This document shows, one piece after another, positions 5,752 to 13,969 of a stretch of 39,305 bases of DNA. Every line of letters begins with the position of its first letter. Within the stretch, counting starts at the first letter, position 1. The position numbers were made by a program, and so were the translations under genes. The stretch comes from Deltaproteobacteria bacterium. GTDB lineage: Bacteria; Desulfobacterota; Desulfomonilia; UBA1062. The stretch lies in the NCBI GenBank assembly GCA_029547185.1, contig JAKPPU010000117.1, positions 1-39,305 on the forward strand, read 5' to 3'. Below the pieces are notes generated by a model. The model was given only the letters and a program-made list of their open reading frames with translations. It had not been told where the DNA came from and ran no database searches.

Positions 5752-6573
5752 ATGGATAAAAAGTATATAATCAAAGAAATCCGTAGGTTCGTAGCTCAGA
5801 ATCAGTTGCTCCTTCCACGCGAAGATTCTTGGCGCACACCGTTGGTTGGTTTTTGCTCCTCACATGATCCTCTGTTCAATGAATTGAAAAAGGTTGTGTC
5901 CCCAACTCATTCACTCCCGCACGATTTGCTTTCATCGGCACAGACAGTCATCGCTTTCTTTATATCCTTTGGTAAATCCATATCAAAAAGCAATAAAGAG
6001 GGACGGCTGGCATCTCGTGAGTGGGCAGAGCTTTATATCCAGACTAATAATCTCATCAACGAGTTGGGTGAACATATGAAATTTCTTCTTGGTGCTGCAG
6101 GGTATGAAACAGTGGCTCCACCTGCGACCCATAATTTTAATAAAGAGCAGCTCATCAGTGATTGGTCTCATAGACATGTTGCCTTTATTGCCGGGCTTGG
6201 CAAGTTTGGTTTGAATAATATGCTCATCACAAAAAGTGGCTGCTGTGGCAGGATTGGCAGTCTCGTTATATCCCTTGATATTCCCGCAGATGAAAGGCCT
6301 GTGGAAGAGAGCTGCTTATATCGCTATGATTCATCATGTTTGCAGTGCGTTGGCAAGTGTGTCGGTTCGGCTCTCTTTCCGGATCGTTTTGATAGAAACA
6401 ATTGCTATGAGATGTGCAAAGAAAACGAAGAGCATTTCAAGGCTCTCGGGAAAGCAGATGTATGCGGGAAATGTCTTGTCGGCCTCCCGTGTTCATGGGC
6501 AAATCCAGTAGATGCAATACAGAAAAAACCGAACATTGCTAAGGTCGGCCATCGAAAAGACGTCTATCGCTAA
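5752..6573 (+). CDS. QueG-like 4Fe-4S protein with a RelE-derived C-terminal tail
   Basis: A 273-residue protein resembling epoxyqueuosine reductase-like iron-sulfur proteins. It has HVAFIAGLGKFGLNNMLITKSG and RIGSLVISLDIPADE in the middle and a cysteine-rich segment near the C-terminus (SCLQCVGKCVG, then NCYEMC, then VCGKCLVGLPC) able to bind 4Fe-4S clusters. It lacks the usual CxxCxxxCP ferredoxin spacing, so activity on tRNA is uncertain. The last ten codons (6541-6570, KVGHRKDVYR) are identical in protein sequence to the end of the RelE relic at 242-352 and share its stop context (TAAAGCG). A deletion therefore appears to have fused this gene to a toxin tail in frame. I take the ATG at 5752, because upstream codons lie in the repeat cluster. 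Confidence 0.65.
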   Translation: MDKKYIIKEIRRFVAQNQLLLPREDSWRTPLVGFCSSHDPLFNELKKVVSPTHSLPHDLLSSAQTVIAFFISFGKSISKSNKEGRLASREWAELYIQTNNLINELGEHMKFLLGAAGYETVAPPATHNFNKEQLISDWSHRHVAFIAGLGKFGLNNMLITKSGCCGRIGSLVISLDIPADERPVEESCLYRYDSSCLQCVGKCVGSALFPDRFDRNNCYEMCKENEEHFKALGKADVCGKCLVGLPCSWANPVDAIQKKPNIAKVGHRKDVYR

Positions 6574-6787
6574 AGCGCTTTTTGCTCGGGTGAGACGGCT
6601 AAAAGGTGAACAGGTTTTTCAAAAAGACGGAAGGTCGCAATGTGCATACAGCACGGTCAGTAAAGCCACACCCCGCATTTTACGGCAGTATTTTCTTGAC
6701 ACACAAGTGAACGTTTTTTATTCTGCCGACAGCGAAAAGCAAGTTCTTATCTATCCCAGCCACTCCAGAGGAAGGTTTTTTGCGGTT

Positions 6788-7813
6788 ATGGGTGCCTTCA
6801 GATATCGAACATGTCCAGTCAAACAGGTAGTGGCTGCTCTCCTCCTTGCCGGAATGATCGCGGTCTGCGGGTGCAGAAGCAGTGCAACCGCCGAGAATGG
6901 CGACCCCCATACTCCTAACTCGGGTTTCGTCACCACCGATTCGGGTGTGCAACTCCACTATCTCGATTTCGGTGGTGACGGCGAGTTCCTCGTCTTCCTT
7001 GCCGGCGCAGGCAACAGCGCCCATATCTTCGAAGAGTTTGCGCCGAGGTTCACCGATCATTTTCGCGTGATAGCGCTCACACGGCGCGGCTTTGGAGAAT
7101 CGGCCAAGCCGGAGTCCGGTTACGATACTGCCACGCTTGCCAGCGATATCCGAGAGTGCCTTGACGCCCTCGGCATTACATAAGCGGTGATCGTGGGCCA
7201 CTCCATCGCAGGCGCCGAGATGACGCGCCTGGCCGTAGACGATCCCGAGCTCGTCACGGCGCTCGTATATCTCGATGCCGCTCAGGACTGGGCATTTTTG
7301 GCCGACGATCTCGACCTGACAGAGCAACCCATCCCTCCCGACCCCACCGATGATCAATTGGCCTCACCCCAGGGTTTTGCTGGATATCAAGCCTGGATAT
7401 GCGGAGCCGAGAGCTACCCAGAGGCCGAGGTTCGTGCCTGCTATTCCTTCGCCGAGGATGGAGCACTTCAGGGGCCGATTACCCCAGGGGGGATATTCAC
7501 CGCACTTGCCGCAGGGGCCGCAGAGCAGTCTCCCCCGTATGAGGCTCTGACCGTGCCCGCACTGGCAATATATGCGGTGGCCGACGTTGCCGAGGACATG
7601 TTTCCCTGGCTTACGCCAGGCTCGCCCGAACAAGATCAGGCTGATTCCTTTTTGCCAAAGGCCCAAGCTTCCTTTGCCAGCGTCCGGGCCTCCTTCAGCA
7701 TGAAGGCTCCCCAGGCAATAGTGGTCGAGTTACACGGGGCCCCACATTACGTGTTCTTGGCCAAACCGGACGAGGTCGAAGACGCTATCCGCTCGTTCCT
7801 CGCGACCATATGA
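6788..7813 (+). pseudogene. Alpha/beta-hydrolase lipoprotein interrupted by an in-frame TAA
   Basis: One reading frame runs from ATG 6788 to TGA 7811-7813 with a single TAA at 7181-7183. Upstream: a lipoprotein-type signal (VVAALLLAGMIAVCGC), the strand pattern VQLHYLDFGGDGEFLVFLAG, and VIALTRRGFGESAKP. Downstream: the nucleophile elbow IVGHSIAGAEMTRL and a histidine region near GAPHYVF. The stop falls just before the nucleophile strand (GIT-stop-AVIVGHS), where homologues usually have a charged residue, so one base change would explain it. The 5' part has no catalytic serine; a functional enzyme would need readthrough or restart at GTG 7187. It lies between two REP-like clusters. Confidence 0.8.
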
Positions 7814-7814
7814 G

Positions 7815-7894
7815 AAAAGGGGACAGATTTATTTTACGCTCGTCCCCTTTTTACTTTGTACCCGTCGTCATCAAAAATAAATCTGTCCCCTTTT
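7815..7894. repeat. REP-like repeat pair B, inverted
   Basis: AAAAGGGGACAGATTTAT at 7815-7835 and its inverse at 7874-7894 form arms of about 21 bases around a loop of about 38 bases; CGTCCCCTTTTT inside the loop is a partial third copy. It begins two bases after the stop of the broken hydrolase. As transcribed RNA it could act as a strong hairpin terminator. Confidence 0.8.
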
Positions 7895-7945
7895 TAGCTT
7901 AGAACCTTTTTAGAATCTATTACACATGAAAGGAGATTTACTACG

Positions 7946-8692
7946 TTGGATATTCCACGGATCTTTAATATCACCGAAAGTGCTCACCGCATCCATAATC
8001 CGTTTACCCCCGAAAAGCTCGCCACTCTCGGCACGGCGCTGCGTCTGGAAAGGGGGACCCGAGTGCTCGACCTCGGCAGCGGTTCGGGGGAGATGCTGTG
8101 CACCTGGGCACGCGATCACGGCGTCATCGGCACCGGCATCGACATGAGCCGGTTGTTCACCGAGCAAGCGAAGCTCCGCGCTGCAGAACTCGGCGTCGCC
8201 GATCAAGTCACGTTCATCCATGGCGATGCAGCCGGCTACGTCTCCGACGAAAAGGCCGGCGTGGCAGCCTGTCTCGGCGCCACGTGGATCGGCGGGGGAG
8301 TCGCCGGCACCATCGAGCTTCTGGCGAAGAGCCTCAGCCCCGGAGGGATCATCCTCATTGGCGAGCCCTACTGGCGGCAGTTGCCGCCGACGGAAGATGT
8401 TGCCAAAGGCTGTTTTGCCCACTCAATCTCCGACTTTCTCATGCTTCCGGAGCTTCTCGCGTCTTTCGACCGCCTCGGCTACGATGTCGTGGAAATGGTT
8501 CTGGCCGACCAAGACGGCTGGGACAGATACGAGGCGGCCAAATGGCTCACCATGCGCCGATGGCTTGAAGCCAATCCCGACGACGAGCTCGCCAAAGAGG
8601 TTCGAGCCCAATTGACCTCGGAGCCCGTGCGCCACGCCGCTTACACGCGTGAATACCTGGGCTGGGGTGTGTTCGCGCTGATGCCGCGGTGA
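7946..8692 (+). CDS. SAM-dependent class I methyltransferase
   Basis: A 248-residue Rossmann-fold methyltransferase. Motif I is VLDLGSGSGEM (residues 40-50), the acidic loop is GTGIDMS, post-I/II is VTFIHGDAAGYV, and motif IV-like is AACLGATWIGGG followed by LLAKSLSPGGIILIGEPYW. The start is TTG at 7946 with AAGGAG about 11 bases upstream; no ATG sits better. The substrate is unknown. A truncated paralogue follows at 8838-9210, sharing VGEPYWR, DDWDRYE-like and W..D...DDPD segments. An attC-like structure lies between them, so each was probably its own cassette. Confidence 0.85.
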   Translation: MDIPRIFNITESAHRIHNPFTPEKLATLGTALRLERGTRVLDLGSGSGEMLCTWARDHGVIGTGIDMSRLFTEQAKLRAAELGVADQVTFIHGDAAGYVSDEKAGVAACLGATWIGGGVAGTIELLAKSLSPGGIILIGEPYWRQLPPTEDVAKGCFAHSISDFLMLPELLASFDRLGYDVVEMVLADQDGWDRYEAAKWLTMRRWLEANPDDELAKEVRAQLTSEPVRHAAYTREYLGWGVFALMPR

Positions 8693-8740
8693 TGAGGGGA
8701 TTACTGGGCGACCCGGAAAGTGGTAAAAACCAATCATGCC

Positions 8741-8797
8741 GGACAACCCGCTCAAGCCGTCGCCGCTTCGCGGCGCAGCTTGATTCGGGCATTCGGA
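8741..8797 (+). other. attC-like site 8 between two methyltransferase genes
   Basis: GGACAACCCGCTCAAGC is followed by the palindrome CGCCGC-TTC-GCGGCG, then CAGCTTGATTCGGGCATTCGGA, so CAAGC/GCTTG and CGCCGC/GCGGCG pair as in short attC sites. A second right-core-like GTTCGGA lies at about 8808-8814. The left core fits RYYYAAC only partly. Confidence 0.55.
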
Positions 8798-8837
8798 CCA
8801 ATGGGCGTTCGGACGCATTGAAACAGGAGGTATACGC

Positions 8838-9210
8838 ATGGACATGTTGGATCGTTGTGGGAGAGCCGTACTGGCGGCATGAACCGGAAAGAGAGTATTT
8901 AGAGGCGATCGGAGTGACACGGAACGACTTCGGAACACATCATCAGAATGCAGAGGCCGGGCGAGAGTGCGGATTGGAGGCGGTCTACACACTCGTCAGC
9001 AGCCAGGATGACTGGGACAGATATGAAGGGTTGCAGTGGTATGCTGCGGAGACCTGGGCGAGCGACCATCGGGATGATCCGGATGTTGAGACCGTGCTGA
9101 AGCAGGTGCGTGAGAGTAAGACAGCGTATCTGAGATGGGGACGGAAAACGATGGGGTGGGCGATTTACGTGTTCAAGAAAGGAGGGTACGGCACGGTTCC
9201 GGTCGGCTGA
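8838..9210 (+). pseudogene. Truncated, frameshifted SAM methyltransferase
   Basis: A good start (AAACAGGAGG, then ATG 8838) opens MDMLDRCGRA but stops after 14 codons. The adjacent frame then encodes VVGEPYWRHEPEREYLEAIG through WGRKTMGWAIYVFKK to a stop at 9208-9210. That second part is homologous to the C-terminal 110 residues of the methyltransferase at 7946-8692. The SAM-binding half is missing. The simplest reading is an internal deletion that joined the original start to the C-terminal third out of frame. Confidence 0.7.
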
Positions 9211-9370
9211 CCGACATATCAGGCGTGAAAGGCTCACTGAACCGGACTCTCTTTTCTATTATGGAATGAGGGTATACCTTTGTTCCCGCGTGAGGTAACA
9301 TGCCCCCCGCTTCGACTTTTATCGGCTGAGGTTTTTGGAGAGGCGTTCGCCGAGTTGCGGTATGCCGTGC

Positions 9371-9463
9371 CCTCCGTTAAATGAGATGCAAGCGGTGCTC
9401 CGGGCGACGGAACATGCTGACGGTCCTGGGCTGCCGCCCGCACCGGTGATGCGCACGTCGGGC
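9371..9463 (+). other. Possible attC-like relic in the 9211-9629 gap
   Basis: CGGTGC (9393-9398) and GGGCG (9402-9406) pair with GCACCG (9440-9445) and CGCCC (9435-9439). CCGGTGATGCGCACGTCGGGC resembles the right half of site 7 and ends in GTCGGGC, one base from GTTRRRY. The rest of the gap (9211-9370 and 9464-9629) shows nothing I can name. Confidence 0.35.
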
Positions 9464-9629
9464 CGGGACAGGGAGAAAGGATGCAATGCATGACATTGGA
9501 ACATCGGCTTCTTTTTGCAGCAACTGAACTCATTGCATGTCCGGTACCCGGCCCTGCCGTGATGCCCATCGTTTCACAAGCAATGGCATTGAGTCTTGTC
9601 GTGGGGCAGTCGAATTGGGGCGCAAGCAA

Positions 9630-10073
9630 ATGGTACGCGTGAGGCCGGCAGATTCGGGGGACACGGAAGCATGGGTTCGGATGCGGCGCGAACTCTGGCC
9701 GGGATGCACGGAAGAAGAGCACCGGCACGAGGTCGCCACCCTGTTCGGCAAATACCTCTTCCCGATGGTCGCGTTCGTCGCCGAGCAGGATGGGCAGCCG
9801 GTCGGGTTCGCCGAGGTATCGATCCGTCCTTACGCCGAGGGCTGCCGAACCGATCGCGTCGGCTATCTCGAGGGCTGGTTCGTGTATGCCCATATGCGAG
9901 GATGCGGCATCGGCAGAGCCCTCGTTGCGGCCGCGGAGGAATGGGCGCGTTCACGGGGATGTACGGAGTTTGCTTCCGACGCAGAGGCAGACGATGAATC
10001 GAGCGCGGCCGCACACCGCAGCCTCGGATTCACCGACATCGGTTTAGTGCGATGCTTCCGGAAGGATCTCTAG
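9630..10073 (+). CDS. GNAT acetyltransferase, AAC(6')-like
   Basis: A 147-residue GNAT. Motifs: VRPADSGDTEAWVRMRRELWP at the start, FAEVSIRPYAEGC, then GYLEGWFVYAHMRGCGIGRALVAAAEEWARSRGC. The RGCGIGRAL segment is the acetyl-CoA pyrophosphate loop (R/Q-x-x-G-x-G/A) at about residues 90-98. It ends AAHRSLGFTDIGLVRCFRKDL. The N-terminal 'LWP...EEH' and C-terminal 'ASD.E.DNE...AH..LGF' pattern is that of aminoglycoside 6'-N-acetyltransferases, so a role in aminoglycoside acetylation is possible but not demonstrable here. The ATG at 9630 is preferred to the upstream in-frame start at 9537. AAC(6') genes are classic integron cargo, which fits the setting. Confidence 0.72.
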   Translation: MVRVRPADSGDTEAWVRMRRELWPGCTEEEHRHEVATLFGKYLFPMVAFVAEQDGQPVGFAEVSIRPYAEGCRTDRVGYLEGWFVYAHMRGCGIGRALVAAAEEWARSRGCTEFASDAEADDESSAAAHRSLGFTDIGLVRCFRKDL

Positions 10074-10221
10074 CCAATGGTGACGGCGCCCGGCAGGCGA
10101 ATGCATCAGATCACGGACAGCTTGACGGCATGCATCCGGCCCTGCCCCGCTTCTCGTCCGGTGCATCCTTCAGGCCTGGTGCTCCGCACGCTCTTTACGG
10201 CAAAGCAGACAGGAGAAATGA

Positions 10222-10485
10222 ATGTTCGAACAGCTCGAGAAGATAAATAATCGTCCGGAGCCTTTCGAGTTCTATACGGCCGCCGACCTGTGGACGGACG
10301 AACATACGTCCGGGCAGATGCTCCGGTTCCACTCCGGCCTGATAGTATCTTCAACAATCATTTTTATATTACTCGGAGGGCAGTTACCTCGTGTAAGGGG
10401 TCAGGAAGTCGAGTATGCATTTCTTTCTTATCTTTCCTATGCGGCAAAGTGCCATGAAGATCTGAGCGGCCGGGGAGATGGGTAA
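10222..10485 (+). pseudogene. N-terminal fragment of a methyltransferase-type protein
   Basis: The first 40 residues (MFEQLEKINNRPEPFEFYTA, then LWTDEHTSGQMLRFH) look like the conserved N-terminus of a class I SAM methyltransferase family. After about 10345 the frame changes to unrelated hydrophobic sequence and ends without a SAM motif. AGGAGAA precedes the ATG at 10222, so a normal start is preserved while the body is gone. From 10486 to 10675 nothing further is recognised except the leader of the next gene. Confidence 0.5.
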
Positions 10486-10675
10486 CAGAACATCCTGTGT
10501 CATGGGCAACATTGATGCAGCCGATTCGTTGCACGAGCGGCTGATCATACCGTTGTCGTCAGCACATGGAGGAATCAATGAGCGTCGATTTTTCTATCCC
10601 GCGCTTGCTTGATACAGGCACATATCGTATATACATCCGGATACTATGAATAAACTACAGAGGGGATAACAACTC

Positions 10676-11512
10676 GTGGCAGAGAAAGATCTTGTTTACC
10701 GCGGAAAGTCAAAGGATGTTTTTAACATAACAGAAGGACCTTATGCCGGGAAATATCGATTTGTCTTCACAGACAGGGCGACCGGATATATAGAAAACGG
10801 CAAAGCCGTTTTTGACCCCGGATACGATATTGTTGTCGGGGACATTCCGGGAAAGGGCGCCATTAACTGCAGGTTTGCCACGCATTTCTTTAAGCTGCTG
10901 AAGGAAAAGGGCATCCCTTCACATTACATCGACACGATCAAAGAGAATGAAATGATCGTGGAACCCGCCGTCCCCCTGTCCATGCAGGCGGAGGCACCAG
11001 AATTGAGCGGGTCGGCGCCACTGCTGAACCTGGAATTCACCTGGAGAAACAACGCAACCGGGAGTTTCTGGAGAAGGTATCCCTTCGTGAAGCCCTGCAA
11101 GAACCTTCACAAGGTCGTCGAGGCGTGGACAAAGGGGGACAGCGACACGCTTATTTCAATGGAGGCGCTGGAGGCAACAGGCGCAATGACGAAAGATGAA
11201 ATCACCGAAAGCGTAGAGCTTGTGAAGAACATCGCGGACATTGTTACCAGGGAGGTTGCATCGAAAAACCTCCACGTCATCGATGGCAAGTTTGAATTAG
11301 GCAGATTGAAATACGGGGACGGAAAAATCGTGCTCATCGACGAAATATCCCAGGATGTACTGCGGATATGCAGGGGATACTCTCCTGACAAGAGCGGCGG
11401 ATGCACGGTATATAACCAGTGCACGACAACGAACTGCTCCGAGGGCAGGAGGACAATCAAAAATAAGAACCAGATCTCTGCCGCCGATGTCTTGAATATC
11501 TTTACATTATAA
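10676..11512 (+). CDS. purC: Phosphoribosylaminoimidazole-succinocarboxamide synthase (SAICAR synthetase)
   Basis: A 278-residue PurC, catalysing the ATP-dependent joining of CAIR and aspartate in purine synthesis. Visible features are VYRGKSKDVF at the N-terminus (ATP site), FTDRATGYIENGKAVF with the unusual FDPGYDIVVGDIPGKGAINC, MIVEPAVPLSMQAEAPE, and the C-terminal HVIDGKFELGRLKYGDGKIVLIDEISQDVLRI, where the DE..QD pair lies in the active site. It starts at GTG 10676 with AGAGGGGA about ten bases before; TTGATA (10609) and TATACA (10630) upstream are a weak promoter candidate. It is a divergent family member in an accessory region, so it may be a second copy rather than the only purC. A PIN-toxin relic begins immediately after its stop. 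Confidence 0.85.
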   Translation: MAEKDLVYRGKSKDVFNITEGPYAGKYRFVFTDRATGYIENGKAVFDPGYDIVVGDIPGKGAINCRFATHFFKLLKEKGIPSHYIDTIKENEMIVEPAVPLSMQAEAPELSGSAPLLNLEFTWRNNATGSFWRRYPFVKPCKNLHKVVEAWTKGDSDTLISMEALEATGAMTKDEITESVELVKNIADIVTREVASKNLHVIDGKFELGRLKYGDGKIVLIDEISQDVLRICRGYSPDKSGGCTVYNQCTTTNCSEGRRTIKNKNQISAADVLNIFTL

Positions 11513-11690
11513 ATACAGCCGGAAAAAATACATAGTACCCATGTAAAAGCACTGGAAGACCTTCTCGTGAACAGGGAAGGTTTCAGCATATGCGGAGTAA
11601 TCTCGGCTGAGGTGCTGCAGGGATTAAGGATTGATCCTGAATTTGAAAGAACAAGAGATCTGTTCAACAATCTCATTGCAGTACAACAGA
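11513..11690 (+). pseudogene. PIN-domain (VapC-like) toxin relic
   Basis: The base after the purC stop begins a frame reading IHSTHVKALEDLLVNREGFSI and then GVISAEVLQGLRIDPEFERTRDLFNNL, the central part of a VapC PIN domain including the conserved glutamate of AEVLQG. The N-terminal catalytic aspartate strand and the C-terminal acidic residues are missing. The frame runs on into the next GNAT gene, so a start at GTG 11567 would give a meaningless fusion. The clean junction at the purC stop indicates a deletion endpoint. Confidence 0.65.
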
Positions 11691-11773
11691 CTCCAGAGAG
11701 AAGTGGGTGCATAACCATTGGATACGGCCAACCGCTTACAGCCGCGGCTGATCTGCACGCTCTGCATAAGATT

Positions 11774-12220
11774 ATGATAAGAGAACTGAAGGCATCGGAA
11801 CTGCCGGCGCTCCTCGAACTGTACGGGCACCTCCACGCAGCGGATGATCCCCGGCCCACCCAGGGGAGGATCGAGCAAATCTGGGAAGCGATCCGGCAGA
11901 ATCCCCACCTGAAATACTTCGGGGTGTTCGTGGACGGCGCCCTCGTGTCGAGCTGCACCCTGAGCATCATTCCAAACCTTACCCGAGGCTGCCGCCCGTA
12001 TGGTATAATCGAGAATGTCGTCACCCATGCCGATTTCAGGAGGAAAAGACACGGCAGGAGCGTGCTCAGGCATGCTCTCGATCAGGCGTGGTCCTTCGGG
12101 TGCTACAAGGTCATGGTGCTCACCGGCCGCAAGGACGAGGGCACGTACGAGTTTTACGAATCGGCAGGATTCGACAGGAATGCCAAGCAGGCCTTCCTGG
12201 CGAAACCGCCGAAAGGCTGA
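11774..12220 (+). CDS. GNAT-family N-acetyltransferase
   Basis: A 148-residue GNAT. It starts MIRELKASELPALLELYGHL, has VDGALVSSCTLSIIPNLTRG, and then IIENVVTHADFRRKRHGRSVLRHALDQAW, where RRKRHGRSVL is the acetyl-CoA binding loop. It ends GTYEFYESAGFDRNAKQAF. The substrate is unknown. The ATG at 11774 is chosen because homology begins there; the upstream continuation of the frame is a toxin relic. Confidence 0.85.
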   Translation: MIRELKASELPALLELYGHLHAADDPRPTQGRIEQIWEAIRQNPHLKYFGVFVDGALVSSCTLSIIPNLTRGCRPYGIIENVVTHADFRRKRHGRSVLRHALDQAWSFGCYKVMVLTGRKDEGTYEFYESAGFDRNAKQAFLAKPPKG

Positions 12221-12281
12221 CAAACCGTCGGGAGCGGCGCCTGACGGCGCGTTCCGGCGAAAGCGATGGTGACGCATACAT

Positions 12282-13337
12282 ATGAAGCTGAACGATCTTG
12301 GTTTCGATGAATGGTTCGAGGAACATTCCGCCCGGTTCCTCCGGGAGGACGGCGGCATCGCCCGCGTATCGGCAGTCGATCGCGGCTCGTACCTGATAAG
12401 GAACGAAGCGGGGGAAGTCCAGGCCGAGCTCGCGGGGAAGCTTTACCATCAGATCGAAAACCCCGCCGACCTGCCGTGCGTCGGGGATTGGGTAGCGGCG
12501 CAATACTACGACAACGACGCGTCGGCCGTCATCCACGGGGTGTTCCCTCGAAAGACGTTCCTGCGGCGAAGGACCGCGGGTGAAAACGTCGATTTCCAGA
12601 TGATCGCGGCCAACATAGATGCCGCCTTCATCATTCAGTCATGCCATTTCGACTTCAACCCCCGCCGCCTGGACCGGTACCTGGTCATGGCGGCGGACGG
12701 CGGCGTCGAGCCGATAGTCATGCTCACGAAGACGGACCTGATCACCCGGGACGAGCTCGAGCAGAAGCTCGCGATCGTCGGCTCTGCCGCAAAGGCCAGG
12801 GTGATCGCGCTCAGCAGCATCACGGGCAGCGGGTTCGACGAGCTCCGGCAGACGCTCTGCCCGGGAAAGACATACTGTCTGCTCGGCTCCTCCGGCGTGG
12901 GGAAGACGACCCTCATCAACCGCCTCATGGGCGAGGAGGCATTCGACACGAAGCCGGTCAGCGGCACGGGAGAAGGCACCCACACGACTTCGCGCCGGCA
13001 GCTCATCGTTCTCGATCAGGGGGCGATGCTGATCGATACGCCCGGCATGCGGGAGCTCGGCCTTGCCGGTGCCGACGACGGGATCGACGCAGGGTTCGCA
13101 GACCTTGCCGGGCTGTCCGCACAATGCCGCTATGCGGACTGCAGACACGAGCACGAGCCGGGCTGCGCCGTCCGGGCCGCGGTCGAAAGCGGTGAATTGA
13201 GCGAAGACCGCTATTTAAGCTACATCAAGCTCAGGAAGGAATCGGATTTCTACGGGATGTCATACCTGGACAAACGGCGGAAGGACAGGGCCTTCGGACG
13301 ATTCATCAAATCAGTGAAGAAACATATGAAAGACTGA
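12282..13337 (+). CDS. rsgA: Ribosome small-subunit-dependent GTPase A
   Basis: A 351-residue circularly permuted GTPase (YloQ/YjeQ family) that checks 30S subunit maturation. An N-terminal OB-fold domain covers about residues 20-100. The permuted order of motifs is visible: TKTD (149-152, G4), SSITGSG (about 178-184), then GSSGVGKTT (202-210, P-loop), TTSRR (switch I region) and DTPGMRE (252-258, G3). The C-terminal zinc site is C282, C287, H289 and C295 in CRYADCRHEHEPGC. All key residues are present. RsgA genes occur singly or as paralogues; its place among acetyltransferases and relics suggests this may be an accessory copy. Confidence 0.95.
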   Translation: MKLNDLGFDEWFEEHSARFLREDGGIARVSAVDRGSYLIRNEAGEVQAELAGKLYHQIENPADLPCVGDWVAAQYYDNDASAVIHGVFPRKTFLRRRTAGENVDFQMIAANIDAAFIIQSCHFDFNPRRLDRYLVMAADGGVEPIVMLTKTDLITRDELEQKLAIVGSAAKARVIALSSITGSGFDELRQTLCPGKTYCLLGSSGVGKTTLINRLMGEEAFDTKPVSGTGEGTHTTSRRQLIVLDQGAMLIDTPGMRELGLAGADDGIDAGFADLAGLSAQCRYADCRHEHEPGCAVRAAVESGELSEDRYLSYIKLRKESDFYGMSYLDKRRKDRAFGRFIKSVKKHMKD

Positions 13338-13446
13338 GGCCCGGCGGGCGGCCGATCCGCCAATGCCAGGGGGCAAATCCTTCTCCGTCAGCAGCGGTAC
13401 CGTCGTGACACAAGCAGCCCGCCATGCATTGAACGACCTGTGTCCG

Positions 13447-13500
13447 GCCGTTCAATCCGGCCGATCGCATACGACCCCGGCAGTTGATCTCTCACGCAAG
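13447..13500 (+). other. attC-like relic downstream of rsgA
   Basis: GCCGTTCAATCCGG, then CGATCGCATACGACCCCGGCAG, then TTGATCTC resemble the site at 2376-2438: TTCAATCC at the left and CCCCGGCA-TTGATCTC at the right agree almost exactly. The right core is lost (TCACGCAAG). The remaining sequence at 13338-13561 has no gene. Confidence 0.4.
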
Positions 13501-13561
13501 CCCGGCATAGTGGTCTCCGGTCAATTGGGGAATATTCATTTATCTAAAGGAGGCCACTCTC

Positions 13562-13969
13562 ATGAGACTCAATATCCTGCTCAGTGTCGCCGCGGTCTAC
13601 ATGGCCGTCGCGGGCCTCGGCTTTATCTTTGCACCGCAGGCCGTCGGCAACGGAGCCGTCCCCGCCGACGCCTCCCCCGCGCTGATCGCCTACTTGAGGA
13701 TTTTCGGCAGCCCCTTCCTGGGGATTGCGGTCCTCAACTGGATGGCGCGGAACGCAGAGCCATCGAGGGCGCGGGATGCCGTCATCCTCGGCAACATTGT
13801 CGGATTCGCTGCCATTACCGCCCTGGACGTATGGGGGCTGTTCAGCGGCGCACGGCAATTGACAAAGGTGTTCGCTCTCATTCACCTGCTTTTCGCCATT
13901 GCCTTCATCCGGGCCGGACGGATGAGCATGTCGACCAGGACAAGCCAGACCACAGAGAAAAAGGCATAA
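13562..13969 (+). CDS. Small four-helix membrane protein
   Basis: A 135-residue protein with four hydrophobic segments (about residues 4-26, 40-61, 74-94, 100-120) and a short polar, positively charged C-terminus (SMSTRTSQTTEKKA). AAAGGAGG lies 9 bases before the ATG. The general look is of the small uncharacterised DUF4345/DoxX-like integral membrane proteins, but no specific family can be assigned by eye. Confidence 0.7.
   Translation: MRLNILLSVAAVYMAVAGLGFIFAPQAVGNGAVPADASPALIAYLRIFGSPFLGIAVLNWMARNAEPSRARDAVILGNIVGFAAITALDVWGLFSGARQLTKVFALIHLLFAIAFIRAGRMSMSTRTSQTTEKKA

Noticed and set aside
11700..11765. A possible attC relic (GTGCA...CAACCGCTTACAGCCGCGGCTG...TGCAC) between the PIN relic and the GNAT gene
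   Set aside because: CTTACAG and the outer GTGCA/TGCAC pairing resemble attC, but no core sites fit and CAGCCGCGGCTG is self-palindromic; too weak to list.
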